This document shows, piece after piece, positions 43,847 to 53,514 of a stretch of 64,000 bases of DNA. Each line of letters begins with the position of its first letter. The stretch's first letter is position 1. The position numbers and the translations under genes are program-made. The notes beneath the pieces were generated by a model. The model saw only the letters and a program-made list of their open reading frames with translations, was not told the origin of the DNA and did no database searches. The DNA comes from Roseovarius sp. W115 (GTDB lineage Bacteria > Pseudomonadota > Alphaproteobacteria > Rhodobacterales > Rhodobacteraceae), in contig NZ_CP146607.1 of assembly GCF_032842945.2 (NCBI RefSeq), positions 1 to 64,000 of the forward strand, given 5' to 3'.

Positions 43847-45110
43847 TCTGCATCAGATAGTCATATGCCGAAAACGCAAAGATATCGACGAGCGTTTTGA
43901 GTTCGTCAATCATGATATATTCATCCGGCGCGCCCAGATTATGTGGCGTGAGGCCGCAAACCACGGTTGGCACGCCGGCGTAGCGATACAGTCGCGCGTC
44001 GGAGGCCCCTACCCGCATGGTCACAGCTGGTTCCCGACTTAAGATCTTGGTGCAGTTCTTCCGCAATGTTTCGATTACGGGATGATCCGGCGCGGTCCAG
44101 CTGGGTTCGAACCGGCGGGTTACTTCCAATGTGACCCCGTCAACATCAGCGCAAATGCGCGTCATTTCAGCCTCGACATCAGCGACACTTACGCCAACCG
44201 GAAGGCGAATATCGCATGTGAATTCCGCCCTGTCCGCCACAAGGTTGGACAACCGCCCGCCCGAGAAGGTGCCGAATGTCACGGTCACGTTTTTGAGGAC
44301 CTCGGTTTCCCCCGTACCCGAGATGGCTTCCGACTTCTCCGACCATCGATCAATGAAGGGGATCACATTGCTGCTGGTGACATCAACCGGGAAGTCGCGC
44401 AGAGTCTTCACGGCGTCCATGACCGAGGTAAGTTTTTCGATGGCGCTGTCGCCCTTGTGTACATGGGCGGCATGGGTTGACGTGCCGGTCGCGGTCACTT
44501 TTGCCCAGACCATCCCCTTTTCGCCAAACCGCAACACATCCGGCGATCCGACGTCCCCGCATATCATTGCGTCCCCCTTTGCGTGCGGGACGGTATCAAG
44601 CAGGAATTGGGTGCCTTTCAGACCCATCGATTCTTCATCACCGGCGAAGGTACATACGATCTCTCCGGGGAAGTCGGCACCCGTTTCCGCCAGACATTTC
44701 AGCGCCATGAGGCTTGCGGCAATGCCGCCCTTCATGTCGGAGATGCCAAGACCATAGGCCTTGTTTCCTTCAACCTCACCTTCGGGGTTGCGCGCCCATC
44801 CAGACAGGTCGCCTACCGGAAAGGTGTCCATATGGCCGTTGAAGATCAGACGCTTGCCTGGTCTGTTCCCCCGCAGGCGCAAGACGAGATTGTGAATGGG
44901 TTCCTCAGAAATATGTCTTTCGGTTTCAACGCCGGGGATCGACGCGGCGATTGCTTCGATGGCATCTGCGACGCCACGCACGTCGCCTTCGGGTTGCGGG
45001 CTCTTGATGCGCACCAGCTTCAAGGCCAGGTCCAGAACACCTTCACGGTTTTGCCCCAACCACACGTCAATTTTGTCCCGCATGGTTGTTTCAATTTGGG
45101 TGGTTGTCAT
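43839..45110 (-). CDS. M20 metallopeptidase/deacylase (ArgE/DapE-like)
   Basis: A 423-aa di-zinc hydrolase: IFNGHMDTFPVGD (first metal His/Asp), GLGISDMKGGIAA (bridging Asp), CTFAGDEESMG (catalytic Glu pair) and GASDARLYRYAGVPTV with HNLGAPDEY. This matches acetylornithine deacetylase, succinyl-diaminopimelate desuccinylase and related N-acyl amino acid hydrolases. It begins one base after the TRAP permease stop, suggesting it cleaves the imported compound. Confidence 0.9.
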   Translation of the reverse strand: MTTTQIETTMRDKIDVWLGQNREGVLDLALKLVRIKSPQPEGDVRGVADAIEAIAASIPGVETERHISEEPIHNLVLRLRGNRPGKRLIFNGHMDTFPVGDLSGWARNPEGEVEGNKAYGLGISDMKGGIAASLMALKCLAETGADFPGEIVCTFAGDEESMGLKGTQFLLDTVPHAKGDAMICGDVGSPDVLRFGEKGMVWAKVTATGTSTHAAHVHKGDSAIEKLTSVMDAVKTLRDFPVDVTSSNVIPFIDRWSEKSEAISGTGETEVLKNVTVTFGTFSGGRLSNLVADRAEFTCDIRLPVGVSVADVEAEMTRICADVDGVTLEVTRRFEPSWTAPDHPVIETLRKNCTKILSREPAVTMRVGASDARLYRYAGVPTVVCGLTPHNLGAPDEYIMIDELKTLVDIFAFSAYDYLMQNA

Positions 45111-45111
45111 A

Positions 45112-47481
45112 TCAGGCCCTTACCGACAGTTGTTCGTTATTCTTCAATCGGCGACGCTGCATCACGATAACAGCTGCGTAGGCGAGCAGACCGAAGATAT
45201 AGATGATCTCTTTCGGCATCCGACCGGACTGTTCCAAGCCCACTGCGGTGACATAGTCCCCCCATGTGATACCTAGCTTCTCTGCGGCACCGTTGAAAGC
45301 GATGTCAGTGACACTGAACCGCCCGTCTTCCTCAGGGCTGATGCTGAGGCCGACCGCTTGCAAAACGTTGTCCGAAGCCTCACCAGCCGTCGCGGTGAAC
45401 AGCTTGTAGCGGTCACCGTATTCCGTCTCGCGCGAGACATAGAGCCGGACCTTTTGATCTGCACTGATCGGCGTATCTCCTGCAAGCACCTGTTCGAGCG
45501 GCGCATCACTGAAGGCAGGGCTGAACCTGTCGAGCACGAAATCCGGGCGGAACAGGCTGACGACAACGAAGATCAGAAGCAATGCCTCAATGAGTTTCAG
45601 GCGCACAAACATCCACTGCAATGTGAGCGAAGAAAACGCGAAGATTGCAATCAGTGACACCACAAAGACCAGGATCCCGTGCCAGATGCTCTCGACACCC
45701 ACCAGCAACAGTTCTGGGTTGAAAATGAACACGATAGGAAGGATTGCGGTGCGGATCGCGTATTTGAAAGACTGCACGCCCGTTTTCATGGGATCCGCGC
45801 CAGAGATGGCCGATGCCGCAAATGCGGCAAGACAGACGGGCGGCGTCGCATCTGCCATCAACCCGAAATAGAAGACGTAGAGATGCACAGCGATCAGCGG
45901 CAGAACAAGCCCAGAGGCATTGCCAAGTTCGACCATGACCCCTGCCATCAGCGAAGCGACGACGATATAGTTTGCCGTTGTCGGCAGGCCCATGCCCAAA
46001 ATGATGCTGACCACAGCCACCAATCCGAGCAGAATGTAGATATTGCCTTGGCTGAGCGCCTCAACAATGCCGAGCATGGCGTTGTTAAGGCCGGTCGAAG
46101 ACACGATACCCACGATGATGCCTGCCGCCCCAACGGCTGCCGTGACGCTGGTCATGGATTTGGCACCGGCCACCAACGAGTAGAACACGATGATCGCGCC
46201 TGACCGGATCCCTTTGAGCGGCGACAACCGGTGCTGACGTGCCAAAATGATCTGTTGAATGATGATGATGCCGGCCATCATCATGATCGACCAAAATACG
46301 GCGCTGCCCGGACTCCAGCGCTTGACCAGCAGCAGATAGACCAGCATCCCAATAGGAATGAGGAAATAGGCCCCCTCTTTCATCGTCTTGGCCATTGCGG
46401 GAAGATCCGCCTTTGGCAGCCCGACCAAACCCAGTTTGAGGCTTTCCAGATGAGAGATGTAAAACAGCGACAGATAAGCGATGAAGGCCGGTATCATCGC
46501 ATGAACGATCACATCGTAATACGAGATGCCGATAAATTCCGCGATGATAAAGGCGGAGGCTCCCATGATTGGCGGCATGAGCTGACCATTGATCGAGGCC
46601 GACACCTCGATGGCGCCTGCCTTGTCTGCCGGAAAGCCGGTTTTCTTCATGACCGGGATCGTGAAGGCCCCTGTGGTGACCGTGTTAGCAATCGACGAGC
46701 CAGAGATCATGCCCGTCATGCCAGACGCAAGAATTGCGGCCTTGGCGGGCCCGCCACGATACTTGCCAACGGCCGCAAAGGACAGATCGAGGAAGAACTT
46801 GCCCGCGCCAGCCGTATCCATGAAAGCGCCGAACAATACGAACAGAAACACATAGCTGAGGGAGACGGCAATCGGGATGCCGAAGATCGCTTCACTCGTC
46901 AGCCAGTTATATCCAACAAGGCGAGAGACCGAGACGCCGCGATGAGAAATGATGTCAGGCATGTACGGGCCAAACAGCGCGTAGACCATGAAGACCCCGC
47001 AGACGATCACCAGCGGAAGCCCCACACCACGACGCGTGGCCTCCAACAGCAAGGCCATCCCAATGGCAGATATCAGAACCTCAATCGGGATGCTGAGGCC
47101 AAGAAAGTCGACATTGAGCAGGATGCCAGCGCGCAGAACGATTCCGTCATAGCCAAAATACACATAAAGCGCGCTTGCGGCAGCAATGCCTGCCAACACA
47201 AGGCTCATCCAGGACCTGCCGGGCTGGGCTTCTTCGAATTTGGTCGGGAAAAGCAGAAAACACAGAAATAAACCGAATGCGAGATGGATCCCGCGGGCTG
47301 GCAGATCGACAAAAATGCCCCAACCCAGCGAGTAGGGCAATGGCGACGCGATCCAGAGTTGGTACAATGACCAAAGGGCGGCAACAGCGATGAACGTTTT
47401 CGGCCAAGGGCCAAAATAGTCCTGTCGCTCGACTTTCAGCGCATCATCAACCGCTGCCTGTTGCAGTGATTTATCGGTCAT
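45112..47481 (-). CDS. TRAP transporter fused permease (4TM/12TM), TAXI type
   Basis: A 789-aa membrane protein. DctQ-like helices lie at the start (AVAALWSLYQLWIASPLPY) and the large DctM-like part carries GMTGMISGSSIANTVTTGAF, MPPIMGASAFIIAEF, GLPTTANYIVVASL and ATPPVCLAAFAASAISG. A cytoplasmic or periplasmic C-terminal extension (about 650-760) resembles DUF3394. Works with the TAXI binding protein encoded just upstream. Confidence 0.93.
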   Translation of the reverse strand: MTDKSLQQAAVDDALKVERQDYFGPWPKTFIAVAALWSLYQLWIASPLPYSLGWGIFVDLPARGIHLAFGLFLCFLLFPTKFEEAQPGRSWMSLVLAGIAAASALYVYFGYDGIVLRAGILLNVDFLGLSIPIEVLISAIGMALLLEATRRGVGLPLVIVCGVFMVYALFGPYMPDIISHRGVSVSRLVGYNWLTSEAIFGIPIAVSLSYVFLFVLFGAFMDTAGAGKFFLDLSFAAVGKYRGGPAKAAILASGMTGMISGSSIANTVTTGAFTIPVMKKTGFPADKAGAIEVSASINGQLMPPIMGASAFIIAEFIGISYYDVIVHAMIPAFIAYLSLFYISHLESLKLGLVGLPKADLPAMAKTMKEGAYFLIPIGMLVYLLLVKRWSPGSAVFWSIMMMAGIIIIQQIILARQHRLSPLKGIRSGAIIVFYSLVAGAKSMTSVTAAVGAAGIIVGIVSSTGLNNAMLGIVEALSQGNIYILLGLVAVVSIILGMGLPTTANYIVVASLMAGVMVELGNASGLVLPLIAVHLYVFYFGLMADATPPVCLAAFAASAISGADPMKTGVQSFKYAIRTAILPIVFIFNPELLLVGVESIWHGILVFVVSLIAIFAFSSLTLQWMFVRLKLIEALLLIFVVVSLFRPDFVLDRFSPAFSDAPLEQVLAGDTPISADQKVRLYVSRETEYGDRYKLFTATAGEASDNVLQAVGLSISPEEDGRFSVTDIAFNGAAEKLGITWGDYVTAVGLEQSGRMPKEIIYIFGLLAYAAVIVMQRRRLKNNEQLSVRA

Positions 47482-47562
47482 AAGTGTGTCCGGAAGCTAA
47501 AGGAGGTGTCTCTGCCCTATGGGGCAGAGACCGGTCTGGCATTGAGCTACAGGGAGAAGAAG

Positions 47563-48549
47563 CTACTCGATCCAGCCCTTTTCGCGGTAGTATTTTGCAG
47601 CACCCTCGTGCAGCGGTGCCGAGTTCCCGTTGTGGATCATGCTTTCCGGCGTGAGATTGGCGAACGCCGGGTGCAGACCCCGGAAATCGTCAAGGTTTTC
47701 AAACACGGCGCGCACCACCTCATAGACCAGCTCTGCATCAACGCTTTCGTGGCTGACAATAGTGGCGTAGCCGCCGAAGGTGGTCACATCGTTTTGCTGC
47801 GAAGAATAAACTCCTGCAGGAATTTCAGTCTTCGCATAGAAGGGCCGCTCGTCGATCAACGCTTGTTCCACCTCGGTATCAAGGCTGACGATCTGCGCCC
47901 CACACCCTTCGGTTGCGACCGCAACGCCAGAGTTGGGCACACCGACCACATAGGTGAACGCGTCAATATTGCCGTCGCAAAGCGCGTTGGAATGCTCTGA
48001 CGATGTCATTTCGGTCACAAGGCCAAAGAAGTCCCTGTCGGTTCCGTACCGTTCCATCAGCAGTTCCGTGGTGCCACGTTGGCCTGACCCTGGATTGCCA
48101 ATGTTCAGCCGCTTGCCTTCAAGATCCATCCAGGAGTTGATGCCGGAATCTGCCGAAACGATCAGTTGAAACGGCTCGGGGTGGACGGAAAACACGGCCC
48201 GGAACCCTTCGTCGTTGACCACCTTGTCGGACTCGCCGTTGACCGCATAGTGCTGCCAATCGGATTGTGACACGCCCAGCTCAAACTCGCCTTGCGAAAT
48301 CTGGGCCAGATTATAGGTCGATCCGTTGCTTGAAGGTGCCGCACACCGATACCCGTGCTGCCGGCCCTCTTTTCGGCCTTCAGCGGCTTCCTTGTGGATC
48401 ATCCGGCAAATCGCGTTGCCGGCCACGAAATAGACCCCCGTTGGGCCGCCTGTCCCGATGGTGATGAACTTGGTTTCTGCTTGCACCGACGCCGTTGTAC
48501 CGACTGACATCAAGGCAGATATGGCTGCAGCTGTGAGATATTTCTTCAT
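47563..48549 (-). CDS. TAXI-family TRAP solute-binding protein
   Basis: A 328-aa periplasmic protein. Signal peptide (MKKYLTAAAISALMSVGTTASVQA), then FITIGTGGPTGVYFVAGNAI, the defining start of TAXI proteins, GYRCAAPSSNGSTYNL, NIGNPGSGQRGTTELLM and SNALCDGNIDAFTYVVG. Partners with the fused permease 81 bp downstream. Ligands of this family include glutamate and other small acids; here the M20 neighbour suggests an acylated amino acid. Confidence 0.93.
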   Translation of the reverse strand: MKKYLTAAAISALMSVGTTASVQAETKFITIGTGGPTGVYFVAGNAICRMIHKEAAEGRKEGRQHGYRCAAPSSNGSTYNLAQISQGEFELGVSQSDWQHYAVNGESDKVVNDEGFRAVFSVHPEPFQLIVSADSGINSWMDLEGKRLNIGNPGSGQRGTTELLMERYGTDRDFFGLVTEMTSSEHSNALCDGNIDAFTYVVGVPNSGVAVATEGCGAQIVSLDTEVEQALIDERPFYAKTEIPAGVYSSQQNDVTTFGGYATIVSHESVDAELVYEVVRAVFENLDDFRGLHPAFANLTPESMIHNGNSAPLHEGAAKYYREKGWIE

Positions 48550-48635
48550 GAACGCCCCCTATGAATTTTCAGCTTGATCAAGACCACGGTAGGGGACAGC
48601 CGTCTATCATATCCAATAATTTTACTTCATCAAAC

Positions 48636-48652
48636 TATAATTTTTAATTATA
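48636..48652. promoter_or_regulatory. TATAATTTTTAATTATA palindrome, likely LysR site
   Basis: A perfect 17-bp inverted repeat (7-bp arms around TTT) in the divergent gap, 10 bp before the LysR start and 87 bp from the TAXI gene start. It includes the T-N11-A pattern of LysR operators. Confidence 0.55.
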
Positions 48653-48662
48653 ATATGCCTCT

Positions 48663-49538
48663 ATGCAGATCCGAGAAATCGAGTGTTTTCAGGCAATCAT
48701 GACGGCGGGGACGATGACCCGGGCGTCGCAAATGCTTGGAATTTCGCAACCCGCTGTCAGCAATACGATCGCCACTCTAGAGCACCGGCTGGGATTCAAG
48801 TTGTTCTTGCGAAAGTCGGGCCGCCTTCAGCCCACGCCTGAGGCATTGATCTTCAATGAAGATGCACAACGGATGCTTGAGGCCGTCGTTCGCACCAATG
48901 AGGCTGCGCTGAGGTTGCGCCATGGAGAGCGCGGGCATCTAACCATATCGGCCTTTCCCGGCGTCTCAATCCGGGTGCTGCCCGAAATTATCGGCCGCTT
49001 CCTTGAGACCCGGGAGGATGTCAAAATCCGGCTCTTGTCGCGCAGTTCGCATATCGTGATTGAGCAGCTTCCTTCCCAGATGTTCGACATCGCGATCGCT
49101 GAACGGCCGTCGCAATTCGTCGGCGTCGATGCAGAGACGGTTTCCTATGAATGTTGCTGCGTCCTTGCAAAAGACCACCCTCTTGCGAGGCATGACGTCT
49201 TGACACCTGAACTTCTGGATGGTGTTCCGTTTGCCGCTCTGTTCCGCGACCACATGACGACTTACCAGCTAAGGCAGGCCTTCTCCGCTGTGCAAGCAGT
49301 GTGGAATGTGACGCTTGAGGCTCAGTATTTTGCGTCCCTGATTGAATATGTACGTGCGAGCAATGCCGTCGCGTTGATTGACCCAATCAACAGCCAGGGG
49401 TTTACAGAAGGCCTTGTGACGAGGCCATTCAAACCAGCTGTGCAGTATCAAATCGGTGTTTTGACCCCTCAGGATAAGCCGCTCTCCAAGGTTGCTGAGA
49501 GCTTCCTGGAGCATCTTCGGGTCGAGCTCCGGCGGTAA
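48663..49538 (+). CDS. LysR-type transcriptional regulator
   Basis: A 291-aa LysR protein. The helix-turn-helix is at residues 1-60 (REIECFQAIMTAGTMTRASQ, GISQPAVSNTIATLE, LGFKLFLR), followed by a periplasmic-binding-like effector domain (RGHLTISAFPGVSIRVLPEI). Divergent from the TAXI-TRAP-M20-TauE operon with a palindrome in the gap, so it probably controls that operon. Confidence 0.92.
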   Translation: MQIREIECFQAIMTAGTMTRASQMLGISQPAVSNTIATLEHRLGFKLFLRKSGRLQPTPEALIFNEDAQRMLEAVVRTNEAALRLRHGERGHLTISAFPGVSIRVLPEIIGRFLETREDVKIRLLSRSSHIVIEQLPSQMFDIAIAERPSQFVGVDAETVSYECCCVLAKDHPLARHDVLTPELLDGVPFAALFRDHMTTYQLRQAFSAVQAVWNVTLEAQYFASLIEYVRASNAVALIDPINSQGFTEGLVTRPFKPAVQYQIGVLTPQDKPLSKVAESFLEHLRVELRR

Positions 49539-49913
49539 AGAGGCGGTCAACTCGGGTAGATCAGTGAGGTGCTCCTCGTTTCCTGGACACCTGCCTTCTT
49601 CAGTTTGCGCTGCCTGTTTTCGAAGTCAACGGGCGACAGCATTACACTGTTCATATGCTCGCGTATTGGGTTGGAAAATAGCTCGATATATTCAAACACA
49701 TCACGCCTTACCTGATCCCTTGTCCTGTATCGGTCCGCCTGATCTTCTCCCGTTTCAGCCGTTGGAAGACATTGGAAGCAATTGGAGAGAAGCAGCCCTT
49801 CGCGCGGATCGCAGCAAAGATTCCAGGGCAGGCCATAGTAGAGGTTTCAAATTCTTACTGCATGTCCTCGCAGCAAAAGAAGTTAGGAGTTGGGTGGATA
49901 ACTCGGACCCGGT
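49539..49913. other. Noncoding gap between convergent genes
   Basis: 375 bp between the LysR end and the end of the leftward ornithine-cyclodeaminase-family operon. No gene, repeat or clear terminator seen. Confidence 0.5.
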
Positions 49914-50849
49914 TCACTCGCACCAATCGAACAAGGCTCTGGCCATCATCAAATCGAGATGCGCACCGCCGCCATTCTTGAACAGAGTGATGGTATCGGG
50001 GTCGTCCCGGCCAGCGCGGCGCTGTGTCAGGTCGTAGAGATCACCGCGCAAATCGGCCCTCGTAATTGTGCCGTCGCGCAGTGGGATCAGCAGTTCTCCG
50101 ATGTGATCAAGGGTGGTTTCATAGCTATCGACAAAAATCTTCGAGCGCCTCAGCAGCGTGTCGTCCGCTTCGCGCATGTCGGACTTGAACGCGCCGATGA
50201 GATCCACATGGGTTCCTGGCTTAACCCAGTCTCCCATCAGGATCGGTTGTCGGCTCATTGTCGCGGTAGAAATGATATCCGCCTCATGCGCTGCGCTCTT
50301 CAGATCGATGGCCGGTTCGACCACGAACGGACGACCTACGTGACGCGATGCCAACGCGCGGCTCTTTTCGATGTTCCGCCCCCAGATCATGACGCGTTCA
50401 AGGTCTGGGAATAGGGTTGAATAGGCATCGATTAGGCTATCAGCTACGACACCAGTCCCGGCGATGAGAAGCGCCTTGCTGTCTGGTCGGGCCAGAAGTA
50501 ACGCTCCATAAACCGAATCTGGGGCCGTTTTCCAATAGGTCACGAGACCACTGTCGATTACCGCCAAAGGTGCGCCGGTTTGATCGTCGAATACCAGCAT
50601 CGCGCCTTGTACGGACAGACGTTTGTGTTTGGCGTTGCCGGGAAAGACAGTGAAGGATTTTGCCCCGATGCCGAAGCCGTCAATCCAGGCCGCGCGATTG
50701 ACGAAGGCGTCCGTTTCTCTGTTCAGAAATTGGTCGGCTATCTTTGCGCGAGGCCGATCGTGCCCCCGCGCAATCGCCTCAACGGCTTGCTTCCAGCCGA
50801 AGCCGGGCGGCAGGGATGCAGCAGTAATGAATGGTATGGTAGAGCTCAT
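49914..50849 (-). CDS. Ornithine cyclodeaminase/mu-crystallin family protein
   Basis: A 311-aa NAD(P)-dependent enzyme: FVNRAAWIDGFGIGAKSFTVFPGN (substrate domain), IDSGLVTYWKTAP, the Rossmann motif LLIAGTGVVADSLIDA and STATMSRQPILMG, DLIGAFKSDMREAD. Members act as ornithine cyclodeaminases, ketimine reductases or opine-type dehydrogenases. ATG at 50849, four bases after the RidA stop, is preferred to a TTG at 50873. Last gene of the ten-gene operon. Confidence 0.88.
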   Translation of the reverse strand: MSSTIPFITAASLPPGFGWKQAVEAIARGHDRPRAKIADQFLNRETDAFVNRAAWIDGFGIGAKSFTVFPGNAKHKRLSVQGAMLVFDDQTGAPLAVIDSGLVTYWKTAPDSVYGALLLARPDSKALLIAGTGVVADSLIDAYSTLFPDLERVMIWGRNIEKSRALASRHVGRPFVVEPAIDLKSAAHEADIISTATMSRQPILMGDWVKPGTHVDLIGAFKSDMREADDTLLRRSKIFVDSYETTLDHIGELLIPLRDGTITRADLRGDLYDLTQRRAGRDDPDTITLFKNGGGAHLDLMMARALFDWCE

Positions 50850-50853
50850 CGGA

Positions 50854-51207
50854 CTACCGACGCGCGGCGACAACTATGACCTCGACCTTGTAGTCCGGCG
50901 TCGCCAGCCGTGCCTCACCGCAAGCACGGGTTGGGGCGTGGCCCTCGGGTACCCAAGCATCCCAAACTGCGTTCATTTCTTCGAAGTCCGCCATATCTGC
51001 CAGCCAAATGGTGGCCTGCAGCAAATGCGCGGTGTCTGAGCCAGTCTCTTCCAGCAACCGTTCGATTGAGGCTAGGCAATCCTGCGTCTGCTGGGAAACA
51101 CTTGCCCCCGGGCTGCCGACCTGTCCGGCAAGATAAATGGTGTCGCCATGGATAACGACCTGGGACATGCGAGTTCCGGCTTGGGAACGGGATATAGGTG
51201 TAGTCAT
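50854..51207 (-). CDS. RidA-family enamine/imine deaminase
   Basis: A 117-aa protein of the YjgF/RidA family: VVIHGDTIYLAGQVGSPG, QTQDCLASIERLLEETGS and the substrate-binding arginine in HAPTRACGEARLA. RidA hydrolyses reactive enamines and imines made by PLP or flavin enzymes, fitting its place next to a ketimine/ornithine-type enzyme. The later ATG (MTTPISRS, 51207) was chosen because the longer frame would overlap the upstream gene. Confidence 0.9.
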   Translation of the reverse strand: MTTPISRSQAGTRMSQVVIHGDTIYLAGQVGSPGASVSQQTQDCLASIERLLEETGSDTAHLLQATIWLADMADFEEMNAVWDAWVPEGHAPTRACGEARLATPDYKVEVIVVAARR

Positions 51208-51229
51208 GAGTTTTGCCCTTTTTTGGATT

Positions 51230-51550
51230 TCAGGTATTTGAAACGAGTTTGAGACCAATTATCCCGGTAAGTATCAGCGCTACGCAGAAAACCCGTGCAG
51301 CCGTTGCCGGTTCGGCCAGGTAGATAACGCCGAAAACAACCGTGCCGATCGTGCCGATGCCAGTCCATATCGCATAGCCCGTGCCCAGAGGGATGCTGCG
51401 AAGCGCCAGCCCAAGAAGGATCAAACTGACGAGCATCGCCGCCACCGTCAGAACGGAGGGCAAAGGTCGCGTGAAACCTTCGCTGTATTTCAACCCCACG
51501 GCCCAACCGACTTCAAAGAGGCCTGCTAGGAAGAGAAACAACCATGCCAT
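51230..51550 (-). CDS. SMR-family exporter, SugE/Gdx-like
   Basis: A 106-aa four-helix membrane protein. The first helix contains LAGLFEVGWAVGLKYSEGFT, with the essential Glu13 and the GLKYSEGFTR segment that marks the Gdx (guanidinium exporter) subtype; later GTGYAIWTGIGTIGTVVFG. Gdx exports guanidinium in exchange for protons. Finding it with a CtlX-like enzyme nearby suggests guanidino-compound metabolism. It begins 10 bp after the upstream stop. Confidence 0.88.
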   Translation of the reverse strand: MAWLFLFLAGLFEVGWAVGLKYSEGFTRPLPSVLTVAAMLVSLILLGLALRSIPLGTGYAIWTGIGTIGTVVFGVIYLAEPATAARVFCVALILTGIIGLKLVSNT

Positions 51551-51560
51551 CCATCTGATC

Positions 51561-52625
51561 TTATGTCGTGGGGGAATTCACGTTTGCGCGTTCGAACATG
51601 CCGAAAAGGTCACGCGGATCGTCCGGGTCTGCAACCATGTCCAGGTTGTCGAAAAAGGATGTGCCCTGTATCGCCCGGAGTACGTATCGCAGCGCGCTGA
51701 AATCTTCGATCGCAAAGCCGACACTGTCAAAGAGCGTGATCTGTTTGGCGTCTGTGCGACCCTTGGCTTTGCCGGAGATCACCTGCCAAAGCTCCGTCAC
51801 CGGGTAATCGCCTTCAAGCTGCTGAATCTCGCCTTCGATGCGGGTCTGCGGCGGATATTCTACGAAAATTTCGGAGCGTAGCAAGATGTCGCTATGCAAC
51901 TCGGTCTTGCCTGGGCAATCGCCCCCAATCGCATTGATATGCACACCGCTGCCGACCATGTTGTCGGTGAGGATCGTGGCATATTGTTTGTCCGCAGTGC
52001 AGGTTGTGATGATCTCCGCACCCAGGATAGCGTCTTGGCTGGAGGTGCATTGCACGGCATTCAATCCGCGCCGCTTGAGGTTTGTTGCGCAGCGTGCGGT
52101 TGCAGATGGGTCAATGTCATACAGCCGGACCGTATCGATGCCACAGATTGCCTGAAATGCCAGACACTGGAACTCCGACTGTGCGCCGTTGCCGATCATC
52201 GCCATCGTGCGCGCACCCTTTGGGGCCAGATGACGCGCGGCCATGGCGGAGGTCGCGGCAGTGCGCAGCGCAGTCAGGAGGGTCATTTCCGACAGCAGAA
52301 TCGGATAGCCAGAATTCACACCGGCGAGCAGGCCGAAGGCGGTGACAGTCTGCAGACCTTCATGCGTGTTCTTTGGATGGCCGTTGACGTATTTGAAGCC
52401 GTACATATCGCCGTCGGATGTTGGCATCAGTTCAATCGCGCCCACGTCGGAATGGCTGGCGACACGCGGGGTCTTGTCGAACAATTCCCAGCGTTTGAAA
52501 TCAGCCTCGATATCGGCGGCGAGGTCGGTCAGCACGTTCTCAATGCCGATATGATGGACAAGACCCATCATGTTTTGGACAGAAATGAAAGGCACGTAAG
52601 CAAGTTCAGACGGCAGCGGGGGCAT
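51561..52625 (-). CDS. Ornithine cyclodeaminase
   Basis: A 354-aa enzyme closer to true ornithine cyclodeaminase than the 49.9-kb paralogue: TSDGDMYGFKYVNGHPKN, SEMTLLTALRTAATSAMAA, Rossmann MAMIGNGAQSEFQCLAF and INAIGGDCPGKTELH (family Asp). It converts ornithine to proline and ammonia using bound NAD. Overlaps the EamA gene by 20 bp at its start. Substrate within the family is assumed. Confidence 0.9.
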   Translation of the reverse strand: MPPLPSELAYVPFISVQNMMGLVHHIGIENVLTDLAADIEADFKRWELFDKTPRVASHSDVGAIELMPTSDGDMYGFKYVNGHPKNTHEGLQTVTAFGLLAGVNSGYPILLSEMTLLTALRTAATSAMAARHLAPKGARTMAMIGNGAQSEFQCLAFQAICGIDTVRLYDIDPSATARCATNLKRRGLNAVQCTSSQDAILGAEIITTCTADKQYATILTDNMVGSGVHINAIGGDCPGKTELHSDILLRSEIFVEYPPQTRIEGEIQQLEGDYPVTELWQVISGKAKGRTDAKQITLFDSVGFAIEDFSALRYVLRAIQGTSFFDNLDMVADPDDPRDLFGMFERANVNSPTT

Positions 52626-53514
52626 TTGTATTTTCTTTCTGGCTTATGGCCATCAGGATGCCGGAGGTCAGGATCACTGCGATCCCCGCCAAGGCAAGTG
52701 GATTAGTCGCCGTGCCCCAAAGCACAAACGCCCAGAGGCATGCGAAGATCAGGAACGTGTATTCGAATACTGCCACCACAGCCGGATTCCCGATCCGGTA
52801 CGCCTGGGCGATCAGTGTAACGGCAACAACAGCGCCGGCGGCCTGAAACAGGGTCAGCCAGAGAAAGCGTGCGCTCGGTGGAGACCAGGGTGCGGTGATG
52901 AAGGTATCGCCAGGCCAAAACGTGACGACGATCAGCATGACCAGACCGGCCGCGCCGATGGTAGCAAAGATTCCGATCGCCAGCGCAATTGCGCTTTCCT
53001 CTCTGCACCAGTGACGGGTGAGCATCATGCCCAAGCCGTAGAATAACCCGGCAGACAGTGGCATCAGAGACAATGTTGTCAGGTTGCCAAAGTCGGGCTG
53101 CAACAACATCAACGCGCCCGCAAAGCCGATCACCACCGCGAAGGCGCCCATCCCGCCGATCTTTTGACGGAAAAAGATAACCGATAGCAGCGCTACCCAG
53201 AGCGGTGCACTGAACAGGCCAGCTCCCGCCTGTGATACGGGCAAGGCGCCGAGCGAGGCGAAATAGATCAAGAGCCCAACCGACACCGCAAGGCTGCGAA
53301 CAACCAGCCGAGGTACATTGACCGGGCGGATCACACGCCTCGATATCCGTGCGGCTATCAGCAGCAGCGGGATGGCGAACAGGGTACGAAACACCTGAAA
53401 TTGCCATAAACCCGCTTCCTGGCTAACGACGCCGACGAAGTTGTCGATGAAACTGAGGATGGCGGAGGCTGCCATCGCCAACCCGACCGCCATCAACGTC
53501 TTGTCAGGCAGCAT
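52606..53514 (-). CDS. EamA/DMT-family transporter
   Basis: A 302-aa membrane protein with ten hydrophobic helices in two EamA repeats (LAVSVGLLIYFASLGALPVS, APLWVALLSVIFFRQKIG; IGNPAVVAVFEYTFLIFACL, AGIAVILTSGILMA). Family members move amino acids or metabolites, often outward. Overlaps its neighbours on both sides (11 and 20 bp). Substrate unknown. Confidence 0.9.
   Translation of the reverse strand: MLPDKTLMAVGLAMAASAILSFIDNFVGVVSQEAGLWQFQVFRTLFAIPLLLIAARISRRVIRPVNVPRLVVRSLAVSVGLLIYFASLGALPVSQAGAGLFSAPLWVALLSVIFFRQKIGGMGAFAVVIGFAGALMLLQPDFGNLTTLSLMPLSAGLFYGLGMMLTRHWCREESAIALAIGIFATIGAAGLVMLIVVTFWPGDTFITAPWSPPSARFLWLTLFQAAGAVVAVTLIAQAYRIGNPAVVAVFEYTFLIFACLWAFVLWGTATNPLALAGIAVILTSGILMAISQKENTNAPAAV

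Noticed and set aside
49492..50037. 181-codon plus-strand frame after the LysR gene
   Set aside because: It overlaps the ends of two well-supported genes and has no recognisable feature.
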